A stretch of DNA of 64,000 nucleotides, from contig JAJEKV010000090.1 in NCBI GenBank assembly GCA_021234155.1, positions 3,785,319-3,849,318 of the forward strand, in the 5' to 3' direction. Source of the stretch: Isoetes taiwanensis. Its lineage: Eukaryota; Streptophyta; Lycopodiopsida; Isoetales; Isoetaceae. The notes beneath the pieces were generated by a model, which was not told the origin of the DNA, made no database searches, and worked only from the letters and a program-made list of their open reading frames with translations. A program made the position numbers and the translations under genes. Positions 1-8,403 of this stretch are shown one piece after another. The first letter of the stretch is position 1. Each line of letters begins with the position of its first letter.

Positions 1-1907
1 TGGAACTCCGTGATCAAATTAGCTACCTGCTTAGGTAACTTGCTGAGCCCCTTATCCTCTTTACCCTCTTCTGGCTCAGGCTCTTGGATCTCAAGCTTGA
101 AGATATAAGCTACTTGCTCGCTCTTTATGCACTTGAACATCCGTTTAGAAGACATACACTGCATGATGGGAACAACTTCTTTACCTGGGATCTCAATGAT
201 CTTGCCGTCGGGCATTGGGAAGGTCACCTTCCGCTTTCCACAATCAATAATGGCCCCTGCTGGTCCAAGATACTCCATTCCTATGATCAAGTCGTACTTG
301 CCAATGCCCATTACCTCTGCCCTCATCTGGATATTAATCCCTGGCAAGTCGATGTCGAAATTAATTCTCTTGCCTGCCGTCTGCCTTATCGCTCCACTTG
401 CTAAGACAACGGGCCTCGGCTTTGACTTTAGTGGTTTCAATTTCAACATTTGAACCATTCTGGGGGATGCAAAGTTATGGCTACTTCCCGAGTCTATCAG
501 GACTATGAAGGACTTGGCCTTGGCCTTTCCTACTGTGGAAATTACTTTATACTGGCTCTCTGCTTGCTCTGTATCTATTGTGGCAAAGATATGACACTCA
601 CCCTGAATGTAGTCGCGGGCTACCTCGCCGTCGTCGTCAGACAGCGTGTCCCAATCTGCCAACTCCGCTAATGCTGCACTCATGACGTAGGGGCAGTTCG
701 CTGTCCTATGGCCTGGCTGGAAGCATCTGAAGCAAAGCTGTTTTTCTATGCACTCCTGCCTTTTTTCCTTGGGCATTGCCTGCAAAAAGGACCTCACTGC
801 TTTGGAGTAGTTTGACCCTTCCTGCTTGTCCTTGAAGGACACCTGCTTCTTCTCCTGCTGCTTCCCCTGGTTGCCCCCATATGGGGCTCTAGCTGGATTC
901 GGACTGGCTGTTCTAGGGCTATAACTCCCTATTGCCTTGCCTTTATCCTGGTGATACTGCTGCCTCTGCCCGCTATTCTGCGGCCCCGTTCCTTGCAAGC
1001 TTATTGCCTTGGACTCCGCTTCTGATACTGTCTTAGGGTTTATTGCCCTTACAAGCTTGCGGATCTCTTCGTTCAGCCCCTCAATGTAGCTCTCCACTGC
1101 ATGCTTTTCGCCCAACTTTGGCACATAAAGCCTTAGCCTCATGAATTCCTCTGTATATTTCTGGACTGATTTGTTGCCTTGTTGCAACCTGTAGAACTGC
1201 TGCATCATGCTGGACTTGTGCTCTCTTGGGACGTAATGGCGCTTGAAGGCTTTAGCAAACTTTCTGAACTTGCAAGCATCCCTGCTCAACCCATGGGCCT
1301 TTGAATAACCCTTCCACCAAATACGTGCGGCTCCTTTCAAGTTAGCTGTAGCCACTCTACCTTTGTCCTTATCCTTTATGCCATATGCATTGCCATATTC
1401 ACTCATTTCGTCCAGCCATGCCTCTGCTTCTAATCCTGACCTGTTCTCCCCCGAGAACTGTTCGAGTTTCCGGGCCTTCCATACATTGCCCAGTGCAGAA
1501 TCTACCTTCTTCTGGTAGTCAGAGGCTCTGGTGTCCCTTTGTCGTCCATCTATGGTGTTCCTGTGCCTTGCGTCTGCAGTGTTCCTTTGTCTTCCATCCG
1601 TTCGGTCTTGGGCCTGCTCTTCCTCTTCCTCGGAGTCGGAGTCCGAATCTGAGCTTGAGTCAGAGGATTCCGAGCTGGAGGACCTCCTTCTCTTGCTCCT
1701 CTTCCTGTCTCTTCCTGTTTTCCGAGCTGATGCTTGCGGCAACTGAGCGTTGCCCACCGAACCCGCTCCTGCTTGTGCGGCCAGCAAGGCCTTTATCTGT
1801 TCAAGGTCTGTCCTCATCTGTGATATTTCCTCTTCCGGGGTCATGGGTCCGAATTCCTCAAACAGGTTCCTTGCCGGGGGTGGCCTGGGCGGAGACTGTT
1901 CTTCCAT
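1..1907 (-). CDS. Gag-protease polyprotein of a Ty3/gypsy retrotransposon (C-terminally cut by window edge)
   Basis: An uninterrupted frame of at least 635 codons runs from the first ATG at 1907 off the left edge. An in-frame TAA lies upstream, so the ATG is a plausible start. Domains in order: a Ser/Asp/Glu-rich low-complexity stretch around residues 65-100; a Retrotrans_gag domain with the typical GAARIWWKGY segment near residue 190; a CCHC zinc knuckle CFRCFQPGHRTANC at about 395-408; a retropepsin active site IVLIDSGSSH near residue 472; then YDLIIGMEYLGP typical of Ty3/gypsy proteases. The product should form the virus-like particle and process the polyprotein; RT would follow off-window. 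It starts 235 bp after ORF2b. The frame is intact, suggesting a young or selected copy. Confidence 0.9.
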   Translation of the reverse strand, partial: MEEQSPPRPPPARNLFEEFGPMTPEEEISQMRTDLEQIKALLAAQAGAGSVGNAQLPQASARKTGRDRKRSKRRRSSSSESSDSSSDSDSDSEEEEEQAQDRTDGRQRNTADARHRNTIDGRQRDTRASDYQKKVDSALGNVWKARKLEQFSGENRSGLEAEAWLDEMSEYGNAYGIKDKDKGRVATANLKGAARIWWKGYSKAHGLSRDACKFRKFAKAFKRHYVPREHKSSMMQQFYRLQQGNKSVQKYTEEFMRLRLYVPKLGEKHAVESYIEGLNEEIRKLVRAINPKTVSEAESKAISLQGTGPQNSGQRQQYHQDKGKAIGSYSPRTASPNPARAPYGGNQGKQQEKKQVSFKDKQEGSNYSKAVRSFLQAMPKEKRQECIEKQLCFRCFQPGHRTANCPYVMSAALAELADWDTLSDDDGEVARDYIQGECHIFATIDTEQAESQYKVISTVGKAKAKSFIVLIDSGSSHNFASPRMVQMLKLKPLKSKPRPVVLASGAIRQTAGKRINFDIDLPGINIQMRAEVMGIGKYDLIIGMEYLGPAGAIIDCGKRKVTFPMPDGKIIEIPGKEVVPIMQCMSSKRMFKCIKSEQVAYIFKLEIQEPEPEEGKEDKGLSKLPKQVANLITEF

Positions 1908-2141
1908 ATGGTCTTGGCGTTGTCGTTCCCCTGAGCCTAGGCATCTAGCTGCATACACAAGTAGGCTATATAGTTAGTTTTACTTGTTCTCTTGCATTAT
2001 TTATGTTTGTTGGTATAGTTGGGGGATAAAATACATCAACAAAACATTTAGAGTGCAAAAGAGGTTATATTTATATTATATAATATTCTAATACAAGAAA
2101 GACCCTCGGGATCAAGAATCTAACTATTCTTGGAATCGCCG

Positions 2142-2426
2142 TTATGATGGATTATCCTCTAGGAACTTCTTCACTTGGGCTGTTCCCACGGAATGGCCCA
2201 AGTTCCTAAGGACGTTGATTGAAGATCCTCCCTGCAAAGCTCTCGCCAACTCTTCTATTCTGCGCTCGGAGGTATAGGCTGCGGTCACTGCCTGTCTTCC
2301 CTGCCGTCTGTAAGGAATGGCGAAGTCAAAAACATCGAGTGCTACCGCTCTCTTCACCAGGATGGCATACTCGGTGTTGGGAGCTAGCCGAGCATGCCGG
2401 CCAAAGCCTGAGAGCGCAATTAGCAT
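2142..2426 (-). CDS. ORF2b, 94-aa protein of unknown function, in frame after ORF2
   Basis: The ATG at 2426 follows the ORF2 stop with no gap (TAA-ATG) and is in the same frame, so this is either a separate cistron started by re-initiation or the C-terminal part of a longer ORF2 cut by a stop. I recognise no domain. The sequence is mixed basic/hydrophobic (IPYRRQGRQ, ELARALQGG) and ends with VKKFLEDNPS. A weakly similar stretch may exist near 54.0 kb in copy 2. It lies between ORF2 and gag, so it could be translated from the genomic RNA. The function is unknown. Confidence 0.5.
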   Translation of the reverse strand: MLIALSGFGRHARLAPNTEYAILVKRAVALDVFDFAIPYRRQGRQAVTAAYTSERRIEELARALQGGSSINVLRNLGHSVGTAQVKKFLEDNPS

Positions 2427-3662
2427 TTATACTCCTTCCTCGCCCCTGGGGATGAATTTGCGGTGAATTACCGCTATTCTTCCATCCATCAGCAGGGGAA
2501 GATAATACCACAGCGACCTGTCGTTGTGTAACGGGTCCTCGCCTCCTCGGCCGCCAGTTCTGTGTCTGCCGGCATAGTCATCGACCTCCACCGTGGTGAG
2601 CTCCCTGTAGTCTCTGACTGTTGCTGAAGCTCTCCTTAGGTCGAACTCGCCTCTTCGCTCCCGGGGAGGCGTTGTCGAAGAACTTGCCGTTAAGATGTTC
2701 GAGGTCGCGTGGCGGATCCCCATCTGTTCCTGTAGAGCAAGGAACTCTTCCTCCGTCGGTAGTTGGTCTGCCTCCATAATCTGCCTGATATTGCTATAGG
2801 CTTGAATGTCGGAGGTTGATTCTCCCGTATAAGTGTCGGCTTCCCTTACTTGGAGTGGGAAGTCGGAAGTTCCTCGGACGATGAAGTCGTCCAGGTCTGT
2901 TCTCCGGAGTTGGTGCAGCAACTCATCAGGTCGATACTCCCTTTCCCTGCACTCCGGGAGGTTCTGGATGTCGGTTAAGAGCAAGTACTCTTCGCCCTCG
3001 ACGATGATGGGGGCTAGGCTTGTGATGCCTAGCCCAAGGGGTGGCGCGATCCTAAGAGTTTGCCGGCTTCTTTCGAAGTCTTGCAACTCTTGTTCTGCTA
3101 GCCGCTGCTCTTCTGCTGGGTCGAGCTCGACGTAGTCCTCATCTTCTTCCTCACTTTCTTCGTCTTCCTCTCTTCCTTCTTGCTCCTGTTCGAACTGCGA
3201 AAGGAGTTGTTGCGCTGCTGCTGTGGCTATTGGGTCCACGTCCATGGGGGGAATGGAGGTTTCTCCCATGGGGTTCTCGGCACGGTGGGTAAGAAAAATT
3301 GCTAAGGCAGAGTTGAAAGAGAAGTACTTGGTCCTGTTGACAGTCAGGACCATTGGCTCGGGCATGCGCTGGGCCTTGTTTGTGAGATACTTGGCAATGT
3401 TTGGAACATCGCCTAGGGCTGCTTGAAGGGATTGCCTAGGAACAAAGTAGCCTATGCAAGGTGGGAGCTGCACTAAGGATGGCCCTACCCTAACTTGGAA
3501 TTCAGACAAGACTCTGCTATATGCTGGGGTTGCGTGCAGGGTTGCGTGCAAGGTTGCTTGGACATCTATCTCTTTCCGGAAGACTTGGAAAATTTCATTG
3601 ACGTCAGCCTCGGCAGCATGAGCGCTGGCGCTGTACCATCGCCTGAAATCAGAGGTTGCCAT
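2427..3662 (-). CDS. ORF2, 411-aa acidic protein of unknown function encoded by the H3-carrying retroelement
   Basis: The frame is open further upstream, but the first ATG (3662, MATSDFRRWY) is preferred because the homologous copy at 46357 also begins with an ATG there (MATTSFK). About residues 1-140 form a structured-looking region with DVPNIAKYLTNKAQRMPEP. Residues 160-190 are strongly acidic (EEDEESEEEDEDY). Residues 212-238 are the best conserved block (TSLAPIIVEGEEYLLL, DIQNLPECR), recognisable in copies 2 and 3. A Ser/Thr/Arg-rich tail follows. I recognise no known domain. An acidic partner next to a histone-like ORF invites the idea of a histone chaperone, but that is speculation; a second Gag-like or nuclear targeting protein is equally possible. 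A short duplication (LHATLHAT) sits near residue 40. Confidence 0.75.
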   Translation of the reverse strand: MATSDFRRWYSASAHAAEADVNEIFQVFRKEIDVQATLHATLHATPAYSRVLSEFQVRVGPSLVQLPPCIGYFVPRQSLQAALGDVPNIAKYLTNKAQRMPEPMVLTVNRTKYFSFNSALAIFLTHRAENPMGETSIPPMDVDPIATAAAQQLLSQFEQEQEGREEDEESEEEDEDYVELDPAEEQRLAEQELQDFERSRQTLRIAPPLGLGITSLAPIIVEGEEYLLLTDIQNLPECREREYRPDELLHQLRRTDLDDFIVRGTSDFPLQVREADTYTGESTSDIQAYSNIRQIMEADQLPTEEEFLALQEQMGIRHATSNILTASSSTTPPRERRGEFDLRRASATVRDYRELTTVEVDDYAGRHRTGGRGGEDPLHNDRSLWYYLPLLMDGRIAVIHRKFIPRGEEGV

Positions 3663-3975
3663 GAGTCTAACGAGGAAGAGACTAGCAAACGGATGCAAGA
3701 GCGCCTCAGGGAGCTGAGAAATCGGCTAAGGGGGCAGGAGCAAACTCGTAGGGTGCTACGTAAGAAATGAGGGCCTATTTATAGAAAAGGGGAAAAAACC
3801 TAATTTTTGGGTGACTTGGAAAATTCCTGGAGTTGGGCAATTCTAGCTTATATTGGGGTCTAAATGGAAATTGGAAGACTAATTTAAGGGTTTGAGTATG
3901 ACTGGGTTACCTAAAGATCCTAACATAGCAAGTTGGAGATCATTTGGACAAGTTATGGTGAAGAAATGGTAGGAG

Positions 3976-4042
3976 GTCTCACAGGTAGCGCCTCGTTCAA
4001 AAGCTACACTTTAGTTTCTTTACCAGGCGCGACGTGTGAGAC
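3976..4042. repeat. 67-nt hairpin A, between ORF1 and ORF2
   Basis: A near-palindrome opening GTCTCACAGGTAGCGCC and closing GGCGCGACGTGTGAGAC, with arms of about 30 nt and a short loop. It is one of four copies of identical length in this element; A and B lie between the histone-like ORF1 and ORF2. Confidence 0.85.
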
Positions 4043-4170
4043 ATCAGTCCCATTTTGATCATAACATGTCCAATTTGGGTAAACTAAGGGTGTAAGGATG
4101 ACAGACTCATCAAATTAGACAGGATTGACCCCTTATTTGGTCAATTTTGTTTTGGGCAAGTTTGGGCAAG

Positions 4171-4237
4171 GTCTCACAGCTAGCGCCTCGTCCAAAAACT
4201 AAACTTTAGTTTCTTGACCAGGCGCGACCTGTGAGAC
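4171..4237. repeat. 67-nt hairpin B, between ORF1 and ORF2
   Basis: Second copy of the family (GTCTCACAGCTAGCGCC ... GGCGCGACCTGTGAGAC), with an almost perfect inner arm (AAACTAAA / TTTAGTTT). It is 195 bp from copy A. Confidence 0.85.
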
Positions 4238-4382
4238 ATCACACTTTTCGGTCTGCAAATGTCCTATTTCCCAAAAATGAAAACTAAAACCTGCTAACTT
4301 GCCCTAATTAAACAAGTTCAGACATACAAAGTACTCAAAATTGATTTATATTACAAATTTTTTTTGACTATTTACAAAATGT

Positions 4383-5684
4383 TCAAGGTCGCTCTCCCTT
4401 GATGCGAGTAGCAAGTGGCATATCTTGCCTCATCAGTGTTACTCGCTTCACATGAACAGTGCAAGCCGTCGAGTCTTCAAAATGTTGCACTATTTTTTGC
4501 TCCGCCGCTTCCTGCAGTGCCAGCAGCATTTCATCCGTGACCCTCGTGTCAGTCTTGAAGTCCTGCATCACTTCTCTGACTAGACGGGCAAAGGGGGCAC
4601 GGGGGATCAGGAGGCCGTAACTGCGCTGGAAGTGCCGAATCTCCCGTAGTGCCCACTGCTCGGCCTCCTTCCTGGTAAGCTTCTTCTTTGCTGGCTTTTT
4701 CGGGACCTTGGGCTTTGGTGGTGGCGGTCTTAGGGTCTGCTGCTTTGTTGGGTGTCACCCTTCGATGGTTCTGACCCTATTCTCCTGGTAGTAGGAGTTG
4801 TAAGCCTCCCACTCCTTTATGTATGCCTCGTGCTCTCTCATCTTGCGCTCATAGATTTTGACCCGGTTTGTGACATACGACTCTCGGGCAGGCCGTGGTT
4901 GCTTCTTTCTGTCCCACTTCGGATAAGGAGGGGGCTTCTGCACTTGGTCCGGCTGCTCCTGCTCGGGCGTTGTCTGCTCAGGTACTACCTGCTCGTCGCC
5001 TGGGGGTTTAGAAGAGCTTCCACCTCCGGTGTTGGGGTTGAAGTCTTCGTCGGAGGAGTCGTCGGAGGAGTTCGGTGGTTGATCAGATGGCCGTTCAGTG
5101 ATGACGATCTTGGGGTTCGGACCCTTCCCTTGCTTGAGCTTCCTCTCGCCCACCACGAATTTCCCTTTTGCCTTCTTCTTCTCCTCGGCCGCTTTCGCCT
5201 CCTCTTCCCTCTTCCTCTTCTTGCTTTCCCGGCGCCGTTGTTTCTTCTCGTGTTTTGCAATCCATGCTGCAAGGTCTTCTTCTTCGCTTGGGTCGAGCCT
5301 TGGCCCGCTGTGCTCTTGCCGCTCCTTTGTCCTCCTTTCCCGTTGTGCTCCCTCGTCTTCGTCTTCGAGGATCTCTGTTGCTGCATCAGAGTGGTCCTCT
5401 TTCCCCTCCTGCTCTTGAATCTCCCGCTCTATCTCCTCGTAAACTTCCCTTGTCTCCTCGTCCATGGAAGTCGGTGATGCGGCCTCATCTTGATCCACCT
5501 GCTGATTGAAAACATCAATCAGATCAGATGTATCTTGATCTCCTGGGATGTCATCCTTGCTCGAAGGCGAACGGCCCCCCCTTGCGAGTCTCTCACGAAG
5601 CATCTGCCGAATAAGGTTGGCGTCTGTGGCGCTGGTGGTTTCGCCTGGACGAGGCTTCCTGGCAGTCTGCTTGGTTCGTGCCAT
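4383..5684 (-). CDS. ORF1: giant histone H3-like protein (H3 tail + charged linker + histone fold) with one in-frame TGA
   Basis: The ATG at 5684 (AGCATGG, good plant context) opens a frame that stays in phase to a stop at 4383-4385, 433 codons, broken only by a TGA at 4755-4757 (codon 310). Residues 1-10 are MARTKQTARK, identical to the histone H3 tail including K4 and K9; position S10 is replaced by Pro. Residues 45-145 are acidic and 147-160 are a basic, NLS-like KKQRRRESKKRKR. Codons 344-433 are a full H3 fold: ALREIRHFQRS (alpha-N), LLIPRAPFARLVREV (alpha-1), QDFKTDTR (loop 1), ALQEAAEQKIVQHFED (alpha-2), VTLMRQDMPLATRI (alpha-3). The HFQ, LLIP, ALQEAAE and VTLMR choices resemble plant CENH3, while loop 1 has canonical H3 length. 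Ordinary H3 is about 135 aa. It is the first ORF after the PBS, so it is element-encoded. The TGA may be a mutation, readthrough or assembly error. Confidence 0.88.
4755..4757 (-). other. In-frame TGA between the linker and the histone fold of ORF1
   Basis: The preceding codons read RTIEG and the following ones HPTKQQT in the same frame. The stop is followed by C (TGA-C), a context known to favour readthrough in some plant viral RNAs, though not the strongest version. Without readthrough the product is a 309-aa tail-linker protein lacking the fold. Confidence 0.8.
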
Positions 5685-5836
5685 GCTTGACGGTTCGTCG
5701 ATCGGATATTAGCGCCCAAAGATCTATTTATAGCTTGGCAATTTTTTTGGGTCAAAATTCAAATAGCTCTATTTAACATGCCAATGCACCTATTTACTTA
5801 AAACTTACACTTATTTCAGACTTTTTCTACTTATTG

Positions 5837-5903
5837 GTCTCACAGGTAGCGCCCTGTTCAAAAACTAAAGTTTAGTTTTTAGACCAGGCGCTAGCTGTGA
5901 GAT
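5837..5903. repeat. 67-nt hairpin C, upstream of ORF1
   Basis: Third hairpin copy (GTCTCACAGGTAGCGCCC ... GGCGCTAGCTGTGAGAT), inside the leader between PBS and ORF1. The inner arm AAAACTAAA/TTTAGTTTT is perfect. Confidence 0.85.
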
Positions 5904-6028
5904 CTTACACATTTTTAAGTAATTTAAGTAATTTAAACATGCTATTCTAACTAATTCCTACCTTGGAACTAGCCTCACCATATTACTTTTGTCAAAATTC
6001 ATCAAGTTTAGTGTGTTCTTGGCTCGAT

Positions 6029-6095
6029 GTCTCACAGGTAGCGCCCTGCTCAAAAACTAAAGTTCAGTTCTTTGACCAGGCGCGAGCTGTGAGAC
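6029..6095. repeat. 67-nt hairpin D, upstream of ORF1
   Basis: Fourth copy (GTCTCACAGGTAGCGCCC ... GGCGCGAGCTGTGAGAC), 192 bp from copy C, mirroring the 195-bp spacing of copies A and B on the other side of ORF1. Confidence 0.85.
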
Positions 6096-6268
6096 CACCT
6101 TACCTGAAAAGGTTTTGGCTCATTCTTTTTAGTCTTATTATGTTCCAATTCACTTAACTACTACAAGAAATGAGAAAAATTTTCCCAATTTTCGAGGTTT
6201 GAGGATCCTATCAAGTTAGTACTACTGGGAACATGGTCAGTGCTTTGCTCTTGGTCTCCAAGAACATT

Positions 6269-6280
6269 GCTCTGATACCA
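6269..6280 (-). promoter_or_regulatory. Primer binding site (initiator tRNA-Met) of copy 1
   Basis: The minus strand reads TGGTATCAGAGC, complementary to the 3' end of plant initiator tRNA-Met, one base after the LTR terminus. The following AATGTTCT is shared with the PBS flank of copy 2. Confidence 0.9.
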
Positions 6281-6281
6281 C

Positions 6282-6510
6282 TGTGACGTCCCCTACTCGT
6301 ATACGATGCCCGCACCGTATACAAACAGGAGTTCTTCCCCCCATACCAGCTCCATGCTGATACAGGGCCCTCCACATATCACTGTGACCGTACTAGGTCT
6401 CCAGTGGGAAGAGTGAAGGGGTCATTTTACCCCGTCTCCCTCAGGGCCTACCTAGCTGCGGAAGCGTAAACATACATGTCAGTCTGCTTTCTCTCATCAT
6501 AATGCCCTAG
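6282..6510 (-). repeat. Partial LTR (3' end of the 5' LTR of copy 1)
   Basis: It starts on the plus strand with TGTGACG, the same terminus as the complete LTRs at 48054 and 57897, and shares the GCGGAAGCRTAAAC segment near 6455. Similarity fades near 6510; no opposite terminus (CGTCACA) was found upstream. Confidence 0.7.
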
Positions 6511-7500
6511 AAAAATCTGGGTAATTTCTCATAAAATCCTAGGACAATCGAGCTGGGTTGTGTAAATTTTGAGCCAGTGGCAAGTTATTAGTGGATAACA
6601 GTTGTGGAAGGAACGACTAAGATAAAATCTATTGGTGTAAACCCGAGGACCGGGGTGTTAAGGGTGAAGTCTTTGACTCAGACTTGCATGACCTTGGGCT
6701 TCATTAAGTTTGGATTGGGCCTTTATCTCTATATATATATTTTAAACCCACTAGTGGTTCCAGCATTTGTGATAATGTATTGGTGCATTTTTTTTATTAG
6801 GATAACTGGTCTTTCCTACATTATATCATATTAACCTTTCCTCAATTCAAAAATATTACTATTCATCTTCATTCGGAATTCTACATAAAAATCCACTTCC
6901 ATTGCTTCTCAATAAATGCACAAACATGACAACAAGTGCGGTGCTTGTGGCACCGCACTACCGTCTTCAGAGGAAGGTTGTATTCATTCGCAAACATATA
7001 CTTTCATGTGTCAAATTATTGGTCTAATAAATGCGGATCTTAAAAATGCATTGCCTCGAGTCAAAGTTCAAGTATGACCAATTGAACCTGTGGTAGAGAC
7101 TTTAAGTCTGCTATATGTACTAGATAATCACATGCAAAGCAGCTCCTAGCATAAGGTATCATGGCTAGGTAGTGGATTGACTTCCATGTGATACATAGAA
7201 TATGATGTAGCTACTGTACTCATGATGTGATGGTGAATAGATTGACGTCCTTCAATAAAAAATCCCTCCTTCAAATGCACTAAGATCATTTTAAACCCAC
7301 ATGTAATCGTCTAAGCCAACCCATAGATGCCATGTACGAATATGCATATATACGTCGCAAACAAAAGAAAGGATGTATTTGCTTGGCATGCTCAATGTTT
7401 AGTCATCATAAACCTAATTAGAATTCATTCTAAAAATTAGTTAAGCCGCAGAGAATACACGGATAAATCAATTCTCTCATTACCATAAAGAAGAAAAATG
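6511..7500. other. Stretch without recognisable gene
   Basis: AT-rich sequence. It contains a segment near 6631-6660 (GTAAACCCGAGGACCGGGGTG) resembling the foldback at 16.24 kb. No coding region is supported. Confidence 0.5.
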
Positions 7501-7794
7501 CTTTTTAGAATAGAATAGAATAGAATAGGATAGATTTTTAGCGTCCACGAAGACCGACTGGCCTATGGGACCCAAACAAAAAAGAGAGCAGCAAACGTAT
7601 TACTGACAGGATTAAAAAACCCCCGCTCCGAAGGGTTTTCGAGGGAAAAACCTTAGCAGTAATAAGTCTGCTGGCATGCTGTACAATTATGTAGGACAGT
7701 TCAATGCCGTCCCGGAAGACACAACTGAGTCCGTGCATCCATAACCTCCTGGAGGTATGACCCCAACAAACCCATTAACGTCGTATTCAACAAC

Positions 7795-8358
7795 TCATGC
7801 AACGGTTGGCCAGGCACTAGTAATCGAACATACCGCTCTCTGATATGGGCAAACGCTGGGCAGATCTGGAGGCATGACATTCATCTTCAATGGCGCCTTG
7901 GTGGCAACAATGTCAAAGCCTTTGCTCTCGTGCTTCCCGAGCCCAACGTCCTGTATACGGAGGCGGAGGCGATGTGCACCCGTGCGAATGGAAGCTATAA
8001 GTCTGCGCTTCTTCATGGGCAACTGGGTGTATAAGTACTGGTGTGGGCCTCTCGTGAGCCTGGGATTGACTTGCTGCTGATAGTGTGCCAGCTTAACGTG
8101 CGTCAGAGCATCTGCATCCCAGAGCTTGCGAAGGAAAGTAGCATCTAGGTACAACTTAAGTGCCTTGTGATCTTTCTTTGTCCTTACATATACACATCTG
8201 TTTGCCTGTACACCCCAGCGTGAGAACCACTGAGCTTGCTTGTCCTTCGAGCAGGCTTTTAGGCGTTGGGGACCCATCGCCATGGCCAAAGCAAGGTTGG
8301 GCAAACGTGTATCACCCATAGCGACCACCTTCTGGAGGTAAATGATATGGCGTTCCAA
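7795..8358 (-). pseudogene. LINE ORF2 C-terminal region
   Basis: Continues the preceding RT fragment after a frameshift. It is Arg/Lys-rich with RLRLRIQDVGLGKHESKG and lacks the usual CCHC terminus. The frame closes at 7795; the remaining 290 bp to the (TATTC)n tail have no clear coding sense. Confidence 0.6.
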
Positions 8359-8403
8359 TGCAGCCCGTTGAAGGGGCAGAAACCCTGTCTCCTGGAGTAG
8401 GAT

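Larger units (their letters stand above)
1..6510 (-). mobile_element. Ty3/gypsy LTR retrotransposon, copy 1, carrying a histone H3-like ORF (truncated by window edge)
   Basis: Read on the minus strand the order is: LTR 3' end (6510 to 6282), one spacer base, a PBS complementary to plant initiator tRNA-Met (6280-6269), two hairpins, ORF1 (histone H3-like, 5684-4383), two more hairpins, ORF2 (3662-2427), ORF2b (2426-2142) and gag-protease (1907 to beyond base 1). The RT, RNase H, integrase and 3' LTR lie outside the window. The LTR terminus TGTGACG and the PBS spacing match those of the complete copy at 48054-59536. The reading frames are almost intact, which contrasts with copies 2 and 3. The LTR is recognisable only over about 230 bp, so this end is truncated or interrupted. 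Confidence 0.88.

Noticed and set aside
84-1977. Plus-strand open frames opposite gag-protease
   Set aside because: They are shadows of an intact minus-strand Ty3/gypsy frame with zinc knuckle and protease motifs.
4549-4758. Separate 69-codon minus-strand frame overlapping ORF1
   Set aside because: It starts with GTG and lies out of phase; the histone fold is read in the ORF1 phase instead.
4690-4760. Short intron removing the TGA in ORF1
   Set aside because: A GT occurs at the stop and AGs lie about 20-30 bp downstream, but that is too short for a plant intron and there is no branch or pyrimidine tract.
3976-6095. The 67-nt hairpins as microRNA precursors
   Set aside because: Too short and too symmetrical for plant pri-miRNAs, and repeated four times inside one element.
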